From contig MWER01000006.1 of assembly GCA_002071175.1 (NCBI GenBank), positions 21,264 to 85,263 on the forward strand: a DNA stretch of 64,000 nucleotides. The letters run 5' to 3'. The notes under the pieces are model-generated. The model worked only from the letters and a program-made list of their open reading frames with translations, did not search any database and was not told the DNA's origin. Shown piece after piece: positions 48,273 to 56,515 of the stretch; position 1 is the first letter of the stretch; every line of letters begins with the position of its first letter. The stretch is from Bacteroidetes bacterium ADurb.Bin037 (GTDB lineage Bacteria; Bacteroidota; Bacteroidia; Bacteroidales; UBA932). Made by a program: the position numbers and the translations under genes.

Positions 48273-49730
48273 ATGAAAAAGATATTTCTGCCGTTTGTCT
48301 TTTCTTTCCTGCTACTGGCGGGATGTAACAGTGGAAAGGAATTGTACAGAGAGCCTGCTCCACTGATAGAACTGGAAATCCCTGACGGGAGATACCGCAT
48401 TAAGACGGGAGATACGCTGACCATCGCTCCACAGGTGAGCTATGACCGGGATGCGGTTTATTCGTGGTCGTTAAACGGGATCATTGTCGGAACCGGAAAG
48501 GTCTATATGTTTACTGCATCGGAACCGGGCATGTTTGTACTGACTTTTCAGGTCATCCGTCAGGATATTACAGTCAAACGAGATATCAGGATCGAAGTGC
48601 TAAAAAGGGCACGTCCCTATATCTATTTGGCCGTACCTGTAAATGGATATTCCATAGCTTCAGGTAGTTCCCTGACATTGCGTCCGGTCATAGCCAACGG
48701 ACAGAACGGAGTTTACTTGTGGACGGTTAATTCGGAGGAAGTCAGCCGGGACAGCGTTTTTACATTCCTGGCAACAGATACGGGCGTATACCGTTTTCAA
48801 TTCACAGTTACTACAGAGGACGGAAGCGATCGGACAAGTTTTGACGTTCATGTACTTGAGCCATCCTCCGGCGGGGATGGTCCGGGCGATGACGAAGATC
48901 CGTTTCCCCCGTCCGGGAAATATTTCAGGCCTGTACAGGAGAGCAGCCACCCCGGCTGGCATATGATACTGGAATATACGCCCGCTCCCGGCCAATTCAT
49001 TAATGAACTGAATATAGGAGGTTTCAATAACGAAGACACACCCGCTAAAGCCGTCCTTTATGCGGAAAAACGTTTAAGACAGGGCTCTTTTGTTTCTCTG
49101 GGGGCCTTTGGAGGTTATATCGTGGCCGGTTTTGATCATAGTATTGTTAACGACGGGGATTATAACCTTAAAATTGAAGGTAATGCCCATGACAATGCTT
49201 CCGAACCGGGTGTCGTATGGGTTATGCAGGATAGCAACGGCAACGGGCTGCCTGACGATACCTGGTATGAACTCAGAGGCAGTGAACACGGTAAAGAAAA
49301 AACATTGCAGCAATATAGCGTTACGTATTTTCGTCCCAGAGAACCGGAATCCCCCGTACACTGGATCGATAACCTGGGCGCTACGGGCACTATAGATTAC
49401 CTGAAGCCGTTCCATGATCAGGACACCTATTATCCGGCATGGATCAAAGCGGACTATTACACCCTGACCGGGACCCGCCTGGAGTCACGCAACTACCTGT
49501 CGGAAGAAACAGGAAACTGGATATGTCCCCCTTACGATTGGGGATACGTAGACAACAATGACCAGAATCTTTTCCGTATTTCCGACGCAATTACCTCTAA
49601 AGGTGAACCTATCCATCTGGAATTCATAGATTTTATCAAAGTCCAGACTGCAGTAAACGGTAAATCGGGATGGCTGGGAGAAATCTCGACCGAAGTCACC
49701 GGGATCAGCGATTACAATATGATCAAATAA
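48273..49730 (+). CDS. PKD-domain lipoprotein of the B12 operon
   Basis: 485-residue lipoprotein with signal MKKIFLPFVFSFLLLAGC (lipid Cys at 18). Two PKD-like Ig folds follow (about residues 30-110 and 115-200: YSWSLNGIIVGTGKVYMFTA and YLWTVNSEEVSRDSVFTF), then an acidic Gly/Asp/Pro linker and a roughly 270-residue C-terminal domain I do not recognise by name. That domain carries HDNASEPGVVWVMQDSNGNG near residue 305, a possible calcium-binding loop. Similar genes sit in B12 loci of Bacteroides, but its precise role is not known to me. The stop overlaps the btuB ATG by one base. Confidence 0.75.
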   Translation: MKKIFLPFVFSFLLLAGCNSGKELYREPAPLIELEIPDGRYRIKTGDTLTIAPQVSYDRDAVYSWSLNGIIVGTGKVYMFTASEPGMFVLTFQVIRQDITVKRDIRIEVLKRARPYIYLAVPVNGYSIASGSSLTLRPVIANGQNGVYLWTVNSEEVSRDSVFTFLATDTGVYRFQFTVTTEDGSDRTSFDVHVLEPSSGGDGPGDDEDPFPPSGKYFRPVQESSHPGWHMILEYTPAPGQFINELNIGGFNNEDTPAKAVLYAEKRLRQGSFVSLGAFGGYIVAGFDHSIVNDGDYNLKIEGNAHDNASEPGVVWVMQDSNGNGLPDDTWYELRGSEHGKEKTLQQYSVTYFRPREPESPVHWIDNLGATGTIDYLKPFHDQDTYYPAWIKADYYTLTGTRLESRNYLSEETGNWICPPYDWGYVDNNDQNLFRISDAITSKGEPIHLEFIDFIKVQTAVNGKSGWLGEISTEVTGISDYNMIK

Positions 49731-51763
49731 TGAGGACGCTCGTCTTTCTGCATATACTGATCCTTTCCTGCGGGTATCTCAATGCCCAGGACTCCATAGA
49801 GGTAAGGCATCTTGATACACTCCGGATAACGGCTCAAAGAAAACTGAGGGATATGGGTATGCAGAAGACAACAATAGACTCATTGGGTTTGCGCAATGAT
49901 ATCACAGGCTCCCTGGCACAAGTGCTTAGTCATAAAAGTACAATATTCATTAAATCCTACGGACGATCAACGCTCTCCACGGCATCTTTCCGCGGCACAT
50001 CCCCTTCCCATACACAAGTAACCTGGAACGGGATGAAGATCAATTCCCCCTTGTTGGGAATGGTCGATTTTTCAACTATTCCGGCATTTTTCATAGATAA
50101 GGCCGATCTTTACCACGGTCCCAGTTCGGTCACCGTTTCGTCGGGAGGCCTGGGAGGAGCCATAGCGTTATCTACGGAAACTACCGGGCAAGACGGGTTG
50201 TCTGTCAATTACATACAAGGGATAGGCAGTTTCAGGACTTTTGATGAATTTTTACGTCTTTCATACAGCAAAAGCAAATGGAGCAGTTCTACCAGGTTTT
50301 ATATTGCCTCTTCCAGGAACGACTATAAATATGTCAATTACAGGAAGAAAAATTTTTTCTATGACGATCAGGGGAATATTACTGGATATGAATACCCGGT
50401 GGAACGAAACAAAAACGGGAGTTTTTGCGATTTTCACCTATTGCAGGACTTCCAGTTCAGGGGGACGGGAAAGGGCACATGGAACATTTCTGCCTGGTAT
50501 GCCCGGACCGACCGCGGGATCCCTCTGCTGAACGTTGATTACAAAGAAAACACAAGTGTCAAAAACAATCAGACGGACAACACGTTCAGGTCGGTGATCG
50601 GGTGGAATAGATTGGGAGAAAGAAACAAAATAGCCGCCAAGACAGGATACATATATACCGACATGCTTTACATTTACAAGCGGGATTTGGGAAACGGAGA
50701 TTGGGCCAATATGGTAAACTCCCAAAGCAATGTACACACTTTTTTTGCGCAGGCAGAAGGGGAATGGTATAGGCGCAGATGGATGTTCTCGGCTAATCTG
50801 TCCCTAAATCAACATGTCGTCAAAAGTGTGGATAATGCCATTATTTCCATTGAGGGTCAAGAGGCTCTGCTGGGCTATCAGCAGGCAAGGCTGGAAATAT
50901 CGGGTTTTCTCTCTGCAAAATACCGTCCCTTTGAAAGGCTTGGGCTATCGGTGAACCTGCGCAACGACATTTACGGAAAAGATCTTACTCCGCCGATACC
51001 CTCATTTTTGGCAGAATACCTGCTGTCACGAAAAGGAGAGATCCTACTAAAAGCGTCTATAGCAAAAAACTTCCGCTACCCTACCCTCAACGACCTGTAT
51101 TTCATGCCCGGGGGAAATCCGGACCTATTGCCTGAAGAAGGTCTGACAGTTGACGCCGGAATATCTGCCGGGCACAAAGGAAAGAATTCGGAATGGAATT
51201 TGAGTCTCGCCGGGTTCTATTCCCATATAAATAACTGGATTCTGTGGCTTCCCACTTTCAAAGGTTTCTGGTCGCCTGTAAACGTTAAACAAGTCAAAAG
51301 CTACGGCATAGAAGTTAAAGGCTCCCTCGGGGTGAAGCTGAACCGGAACTGGAGAATCGATGTGGACGGAAATTTTGCATGGACAAGGTCTCTTAACTTT
51401 GGAGATCCCGTAAGCTGGGCAGACCAGTCGATCGGGAAACAATTGGTTTACATCCCGGAATTTTCATCGGCCATAACAGGACGCCTGGGATGGAAAGACT
51501 GGACCCTGACCTATGACTGGATATATTACAGCGAACGTTACACCACTTCAAGTAATCAGACCTATAGCAAACTGGGAGTCCTGGGACCGTACTTCATGAA
51601 TGATCTGTCTTTGGAAAAAAAGTTTGTTTTCCCCCGCTTTGTAATCCATCTGAAAGGGATCGTGAAAAACTTATTTAACGAAGAATATGAATCGGTCCTT
51701 GGAAGACCGATGCCCGGAATAAATTATACGTTATCAGTGGGGATTGTCCCTGTTTTTCGCTAA
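49730..51763 (+). CDS. btuB: TonB-dependent vitamin B12 receptor BtuB
   Basis: 677-residue outer-membrane receptor. The start at 49730 (MRTLVFLHILILSCGYLNAQ signal) was chosen over an upstream in-frame start that lacks a signal. A plug domain (about residues 25-150, with FIKSYGRSTLSTASFRGTSP) precedes a 22-strand barrel ending in a terminal aromatic/Arg (IVPVFR). Energised by TonB, it imports B12 delivered by BtuG. The inner-membrane importer BtuFCD is not present downstream, so it must be encoded elsewhere. Confidence 0.9.
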   Translation: MRTLVFLHILILSCGYLNAQDSIEVRHLDTLRITAQRKLRDMGMQKTTIDSLGLRNDITGSLAQVLSHKSTIFIKSYGRSTLSTASFRGTSPSHTQVTWNGMKINSPLLGMVDFSTIPAFFIDKADLYHGPSSVTVSSGGLGGAIALSTETTGQDGLSVNYIQGIGSFRTFDEFLRLSYSKSKWSSSTRFYIASSRNDYKYVNYRKKNFFYDDQGNITGYEYPVERNKNGSFCDFHLLQDFQFRGTGKGTWNISAWYARTDRGIPLLNVDYKENTSVKNNQTDNTFRSVIGWNRLGERNKIAAKTGYIYTDMLYIYKRDLGNGDWANMVNSQSNVHTFFAQAEGEWYRRRWMFSANLSLNQHVVKSVDNAIISIEGQEALLGYQQARLEISGFLSAKYRPFERLGLSVNLRNDIYGKDLTPPIPSFLAEYLLSRKGEILLKASIAKNFRYPTLNDLYFMPGGNPDLLPEEGLTVDAGISAGHKGKNSEWNLSLAGFYSHINNWILWLPTFKGFWSPVNVKQVKSYGIEVKGSLGVKLNRNWRIDVDGNFAWTRSLNFGDPVSWADQSIGKQLVYIPEFSSAITGRLGWKDWTLTYDWIYYSERYTTSSNQTYSKLGVLGPYFMNDLSLEKKFVFPRFVIHLKGIVKNLFNEEYESVLGRPMPGINYTLSVGIVPVFR

Positions 51764-51845
51764 ATCACAACGTATCCGTTTCGAAAAACACCTATACGGG
51801 AAGGCGGACCCCAAACGGCCATAAAGAGAAAAAATCCGAAACGTT

Positions 51846-52319
51846 TCATTCTGCCGGCTTAAACGTATCCGAATCCTTAAGCCATTCATAGGTGGTATAA
51901 TGTTCATCGGTCATTCCCAAATGGCGATACATTTCCCGGGCAAGGGCATTGTTCTTGGCAACATATAACCGTATACCTATCACATCATCCGACCGTCGTA
52001 CCAATTCCTGCAAATGGCTGTACAGTGCCTTGTAGACACCCTTTCGGCGGTACGGGAGTGTAGTGTAGACGCTTTGTATCCACCAAATCCATGCGTTCCG
52101 CCAGTCACTCCATTCCCTGGTGACGAGCAATGATCCGGCTATTTCTCCATCGATCTCTACTATGTAGGCTGTCCCTTTGTTATCGTCGGCCAGGTAGGCT
52201 TCCGTACCTTTTTTGACAGTTTGGTAATCCAATATGATATTTTCCGATTCCAGCGCCATCTGTACCTGGTTTCGGGCCAGGACCGTGGCATCATGTTTCG
52301 TTGCTTTTCTTATTATCAT
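51846..52319 (-). CDS. GNAT-family N-acetyltransferase
   Basis: 157-residue acetyl-CoA-dependent acetyltransferase. The fold is covered end to end: IIRKATKHDATVLARNQVQM at the start, the acetyl-CoA loop YRRKGVYKALYSHL near residue 93, and NNALAREMYRHLGM near 125. Substrate unknown. The ATG is only 4 bases after a perfect -7 box, so the mRNA is probably leaderless. It faces away from the YbaK-type gene. Confidence 0.85.
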   Translation of the reverse strand: MIIRKATKHDATVLARNQVQMALESENIILDYQTVKKGTEAYLADDNKGTAYIVEIDGEIAGSLLVTREWSDWRNAWIWWIQSVYTTLPYRRKGVYKALYSHLQELVRRSDDVIGIRLYVAKNNALAREMYRHLGMTDEHYTTYEWLKDSDTFKPAE

Positions 52320-52323
52320 AAGG

Positions 52324-52331
52324 CAAATATA
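52324..52331 (-). promoter_or_regulatory. Promoter -7 box for the GNAT gene
   Basis: Minus strand TATATTTG, then 4 bases, then ATG. Two bases separate it from the opposite -7 box at 52334-52341. Confidence 0.6.
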
Positions 52332-52333
52332 CG

Positions 52334-52341
52334 TATTTTTG
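52334..52341 (+). promoter_or_regulatory. Promoter -7 box for the YbaK-type gene
   Basis: Reads TATTTTTG, followed by 4 bases and the ATG at 52346. Confidence 0.6.
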
Positions 52342-52345
52342 CACT

Positions 52346-52858
52346 ATGGAAGATCGTAAGGACAAAGTACTCAAACAGCTCCGGGACTGGAATATTTCAT
52401 ATCGTTTATACGAACATCCGCCACTCCCGACTGCCGAGATGGCCATTGCTTACTGGAAAGATATCGAAGCCCAGCATTGTAAAAATCTTTTTTTCAGGAA
52501 TCATAAAGGGAACCGTCATTACCTGGTTGTTTTCGACTGGAAAAGACAATTGCCCATTCAGGGTATAGAAAAAATGCTCCGGCAAGGCAAATTGACTTTT
52601 GCCTCTCCTCCCCGGATGATGCGCTACCTGGGTGTGGAACCCGGTTCCGTGTCTCCTTTCGGGCTTATTAATGATACGGAAAACCATGTGGTCTTATTCC
52701 TTGACGACAAGTTAAAAAAAGTGGAAGAGATCAGTTTTCATCCCAATGACAACCGATATACGGTCGTCATATCAAAAACAGATTTCTTCCGCTTTCTGGA
52801 GTTGGTAGGCAACACCTATGTTTTCCTGGACATTGACCGTCCGGAATTGTCTGACTAG
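52346..52858 (+). CDS. YbaK/ProX-type aminoacyl-tRNA editing protein
   Basis: 170-residue free-standing editing domain that removes the wrong amino acid from tRNA (in the ProXp-ala group, alanine from tRNA-Pro). Typical features are YRLYEHPPLPTAEMA at residue 19, CKNLFFRNHKGNRHYLVVFD with the conserved Lys near residue 60, and PGSVSPFGLIND near 105. The stop codon shares CTA/TAG with the convergent galK stop (four-base palindrome CTAG). Confidence 0.87.
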   Translation: MEDRKDKVLKQLRDWNISYRLYEHPPLPTAEMAIAYWKDIEAQHCKNLFFRNHKGNRHYLVVFDWKRQLPIQGIEKMLRQGKLTFASPPRMMRYLGVEPGSVSPFGLINDTENHVVLFLDDKLKKVEEISFHPNDNRYTVVISKTDFFRFLELVGNTYVFLDIDRPELSD

Positions 52859-54009
52859 CAGACCCTGCGAGCCCCATCGCTGATCACTACTTCATATACC
52901 TTGGGTTCGTGACCGAATTGGCGGGCAAATTGTTCTTGTGCCTTTTCCAGAAACGTTCCGTACAAGTGATCTTTAACCAGGTTGATGGTACATCCTCCAA
53001 AACCGCCTCCCATAACACGTGAACCGGTAACGCCACATTCTTTTGCGATCCGGTTAAGAAAATCAAGCTCTTGACAACTTACCTCATACAGACGACTCAT
53101 TCCCTCGTGTGTCAGGTACATCATCCGGCCTACAGTCTCATAGTCATCCCGTTCCAGGGCATCGCTTACGACCAGTACCCGGGAGGTTTCCTCCACAACG
53201 TATTTGGCTCTTTTGAAGTCTTCCTCTGAAAGCTTGTCCTTAACTTCATGAAGCATATCCATGGTAACATCTCTGAGAAATTCCACCGTTGGATATCCGT
53301 TCTCTCTTACAACCCGGGCTGCATTTTCACACGATTCGCGGCGTTTGTTATAAGCTGAAGAGGCCAATTCGTGCTTTACTGCCGTATCGAGCAAAACCAG
53401 TTTATATCCCTGTGGATGGAACGGAAAATACTTGTATTCCATGGAGCGGGTGTCCAAACGGATCAGGTTCCCCTCTTTCCCAAAGAGCGATGCAAATTGG
53501 TCCATGATCCCACATTTTACGCCCACATAATGATGTTCGGTAGCCTGACCGATGCGTGCCAGCTCAAATTTATCTATCCCAAGGGAAAACATGTCATTGA
53601 GGGCAAATGCATAAGTACTTTCCAATGCAGCCGAAGAGGACATCCCGGCTCCCAGGGGTACATCTCCGGCAAAAGCCGTATCGAATCCTACCAGTCTTCC
53701 ACCTCTTTTGATGATCTCACGGCATACCCCAAAGATATACCGGGCCCAGGAAGCTTTGGGCAGATCGCTTTCTTCCATGGAAAATTCGGCGTAATCCTGC
53801 AGATCTACCGACCAGACACGAACTTTTCCCGTTCCATTCTTACGAATAACGGCCACCACTCTTTTGTCAATAGCCCCCGGGAAAACAAAACTGCCGTTAT
53901 AGTCGGTGTGTTCTCCTATAAGGTTGATCCTGCCGGGAGAGGCATATACCCATCCGGCAGGACTCCCGAATTTGATCGTGAATTGTTCTTTAACAATATT
54001 TGTCTTCAT
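52855..54009 (-). CDS. galK: Galactokinase
   Basis: 384-residue GHMP kinase that phosphorylates galactose at C1. It has the substrate loop GRINLIGEHTDYNG near residue 26, the ATP loop PLGAGMSSSAALE near 120, and MGGGFGGCTINL near 335. Third gene of an operon with a ROK kinase and a sugar transporter (gaps 11 and 3 bases), so it serves the galactose taken up by that transporter. No galT or galM is present here. Confidence 0.97.
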   Translation of the reverse strand: MKTNIVKEQFTIKFGSPAGWVYASPGRINLIGEHTDYNGSFVFPGAIDKRVVAVIRKNGTGKVRVWSVDLQDYAEFSMEESDLPKASWARYIFGVCREIIKRGGRLVGFDTAFAGDVPLGAGMSSSAALESTYAFALNDMFSLGIDKFELARIGQATEHHYVGVKCGIMDQFASLFGKEGNLIRLDTRSMEYKYFPFHPQGYKLVLLDTAVKHELASSAYNKRRESCENAARVVRENGYPTVEFLRDVTMDMLHEVKDKLSEEDFKRAKYVVEETSRVLVVSDALERDDYETVGRMMYLTHEGMSRLYEVSCQELDFLNRIAKECGVTGSRVMGGGFGGCTINLVKDHLYGTFLEKAQEQFARQFGHEPKVYEVVISDGARRVC

Positions 54010-54020
54010 GCCACAACTCC

Positions 54021-55007
54021 TTACAATTCCCAGGCCAGTGCAGCCGATCCGAGGATAGCTGCCTCGGAACCGGGTAACTCGGAATGAAGCACTTTGACCT
54101 TTCCTTTCCAGATAGACAACAGGTTGTCTTCCATGGCCTGTACGGTCGGTTTAAAGATCAGGTCCCCTGCCTGTGCCAGGCCTCCAAACAGGACGATTGC
54201 CTCGGGGGCACTGAAGGCGACAAAATCAGCAAATGCTTCTCCCAGCAAACGGCCGGTATAATTGAAAACCTCTATGGAGAGTTCATCCCCTTTGGCGGCA
54301 GCTTGGGCAACATCCTTGGAAGTGATGTCATCGGCAGGCAGGTTCCTCAATAAGCTGGTCCTTTCAGGTTCCATTTCCAGCAATTCACGGGCAGTCCGGG
54401 CCACCCCGATCGCAGAGGCATATGTCTCCAGACAGCCTATCTTACCGCAATTGCACTGGCGTCCCGTTCTGCGAACGGATGTGGTATGACCCAGTTCTCC
54501 GGCAAATCCATCGTGGCCATAAACTATCTTCCCATCTATCACAATTCCGCTTCCCACGCCTGTCCCAAGCGTGATCTCTATGAAGTTCCTCATCCCTTTT
54601 GCTGCCCCGTAGATCATTTCTCCCTGAGCTGCGGCATTGGCATCGTTTGTAACCACTACAGGGAAGCCGAATATCTTTTCAACCATTTTTTTCAGGTAGA
54701 CGACCTCGGGATTCCCCTGTTTATCCTTTGTCCATTTCAGATTGGGTGCAGATTCTATGGTTCCTTTGTAATAATTGCCGTTCGGAGCCCCGATGCCTAT
54801 CCCTTTTATCTTTTCCTTTCCGCCTACGGCAGGCACATTAATGATATGGGTAATACTTTTTTCCAATTCATCCATATAACCTTTCAAAGTGATAATATCA
54901 CGCGCGTCGAAAGAAGTTTGGATAATGATATTGCCACGGGCATCGACAACGCCCATTTTTGTGCTTTGACCACCTATGTCAATGCCTATAACGTAAGGTT
55001 TTCCCAT
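54021..55007 (-). CDS. ROK-family sugar kinase (glucokinase-like)
   Basis: 328 residues. The ATP-binding loop IGIDIGGQSTKMGVVD is at residue 6, the sugar site includes NDANAAAQGE near 120, and the ROK zinc motif CNCGKIGCLE is near 188. A full catalytic set argues for a kinase, not a repressor (no N-terminal helix-turn-helix). Phosphorylation of glucose or a related hexose is likely from its place between the transporter and galK. Confidence 0.88.
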   Translation of the reverse strand: MGKPYVIGIDIGGQSTKMGVVDARGNIIIQTSFDARDIITLKGYMDELEKSITHIINVPAVGGKEKIKGIGIGAPNGNYYKGTIESAPNLKWTKDKQGNPEVVYLKKMVEKIFGFPVVVTNDANAAAQGEMIYGAAKGMRNFIEITLGTGVGSGIVIDGKIVYGHDGFAGELGHTTSVRRTGRQCNCGKIGCLETYASAIGVARTARELLEMEPERTSLLRNLPADDITSKDVAQAAAKGDELSIEVFNYTGRLLGEAFADFVAFSAPEAIVLFGGLAQAGDLIFKPTVQAMEDNLLSIWKGKVKVLHSELPGSEAAILGSAALAWEL

Positions 55008-55010
55008 AAT

Positions 55011-56300
55011 TTATTTTGTTTGGATTTCTTTGTTTCTGATCTTAGATCCCACCAATGCATAGAACAGAAGATAGGCCAGCCCTATGAGAATTACCCAGTA
55101 GCTGGAAATATATCCGGCCTTATCGGCAACAAAACCCTGTAAGGCAGGCAGGATCCCTCCTCCACAAACCAAAACCATAAAGATCCCTGACGCCGCTGCA
55201 GTATATTTACCCAGTCCTTCTACGGCCAGGTTGAAGATGCTGCCCCACATGATGGAAGTACACAAACCTACCAATACTATATACATGGCATTGACGGGCA
55301 CCTGGGCCATTCCAAAGGAAAGTCCGCCGATGGCCGAACGTTGCAGCACGGGCAACTGTACCATGGTTTCAGTAGACGAAAATATGGTAAGTAGTATCAG
55401 GATCAGCCCAACGGCAGAAGTGACCGACAACATGACCTTACTCGATATTTTACTGCCTACGGAGGCTCCTATTAGACGCCCCACCAACATAAGCAGCCAA
55501 TAGGTTCCGGCAACAAAACCTGCAACGGTTTTCCCCGCCTCGGGATTGTCCGACAGCCAGTAGATCATTACGCCCGGCGTTCCCACTTCCACTCCCACAT
55601 ATATGAAAATCGCAATAGCTCCAAGTACGAAATGCTTGTATTTGAGAGCCCCTGTCATCAGCTGTTTCAAAGGATCTTTGCTCTGGGTTACGTACGGTTC
55701 GGGAATCCTGACCGCCATCAATACAAAAAATACCAGGGCAAAAACCCCCATGGCGATGTACAGTACAGGAAATACATCCTTGATGTTGGCTTTGGCCGCT
55801 TCACCAATTAAAATACCTACCAGTGCAGGGGTAAGGGTTGCCATCAAAGAATTAAAAGACCCTCCTACCTGGATCAGCTGGTTGCCTTTGTTCCCGCCGC
55901 CACCCAGGGTGTTGAGCATGGGATTGACAACGGTATTCAGCAGGCACATGGAAAAACCGGCCACAAATGCTCCCAGAAGATAGACACTGAAGGCGGCATT
56001 TTCAGGTGAGTGACCTGAAAGGAACTGAATGAACACTCCCAAAAAACCGACCGCAATGGCTATGAGAGCTGTCTTTTTGTATCCTATGCGTTGTAACAGT
56101 ATACCGCCCGGTATACCCATGACGGCATAGGCTATGAAGTTAGCCGCATTACCAAGTAATCCCTGGAAATTGGATACTCCAAACTGTTCTTTCAATACTT
56201 GTCCCATCGGTGCTGCCAGGTTGGTCACAAATGAGATCATCCCGAATAGTGCAATCATCATGATGATTGGCAATGCATAACTTTTTTTCTCTGTTCTCAT
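55011..56300 (-). CDS. gluP: MFS sugar transporter (glucose/galactose, FHS family)
   Basis: 429-residue membrane protein with about 12 hydrophobic segments. Features of the fucose/galactose/hexose symporter family: AAPMGQVLKEQFGVSNFQ at the start, NTVVNPMLNTLGG near residue 125, and a repeated half with SIFNLAVEGLGKYTAAASG near 365. It heads the operon transporter-ROK-galK. Substrate inferred from those partners. Confidence 0.87.
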   Translation of the reverse strand: MRTEKKSYALPIIMMIALFGMISFVTNLAAPMGQVLKEQFGVSNFQGLLGNAANFIAYAVMGIPGGILLQRIGYKKTALIAIAVGFLGVFIQFLSGHSPENAAFSVYLLGAFVAGFSMCLLNTVVNPMLNTLGGGGNKGNQLIQVGGSFNSLMATLTPALVGILIGEAAKANIKDVFPVLYIAMGVFALVFFVLMAVRIPEPYVTQSKDPLKQLMTGALKYKHFVLGAIAIFIYVGVEVGTPGVMIYWLSDNPEAGKTVAGFVAGTYWLLMLVGRLIGASVGSKISSKVMLSVTSAVGLILILLTIFSSTETMVQLPVLQRSAIGGLSFGMAQVPVNAMYIVLVGLCTSIMWGSIFNLAVEGLGKYTAAASGIFMVLVCGGGILPALQGFVADKAGYISSYWVILIGLAYLLFYALVGSKIRNKEIQTK

Positions 56301-56334
56301 ATAAGAATGATTATAGGTTATTTTTCAAAACCAT

Positions 56335-56342
56335 CAAAAATA
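56335..56342 (-). promoter_or_regulatory. Promoter -7 box for the galactose operon
   Basis: Minus strand reads TATTTTTG, 34 bases before the transporter ATG. The rest of the gap to ettA (56343-56515) shows nothing else. Confidence 0.55.
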
Positions 56343-56515
56343 GCGATTTCTTTTCAAAAAAGATCTTCAACGACCATTATTTAGCATTCTGCCTGAAGAA
56401 GTTTTGTAACTGCGTGTCATTCTGACGTTTATCTTTCCAAACAAAACCTTTGGATCCGGAATTCAATAGTCAACTGATGACAGAAACACTGAAGATCAGC
56501 AGGACCAAATTCGGT

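Noticed and set aside
49670..49729. Upstream start for btuB
   Set aside because: It would place 20 basic residues before a good signal peptide and overlap the PKD gene; the ATG at 49730 fits.
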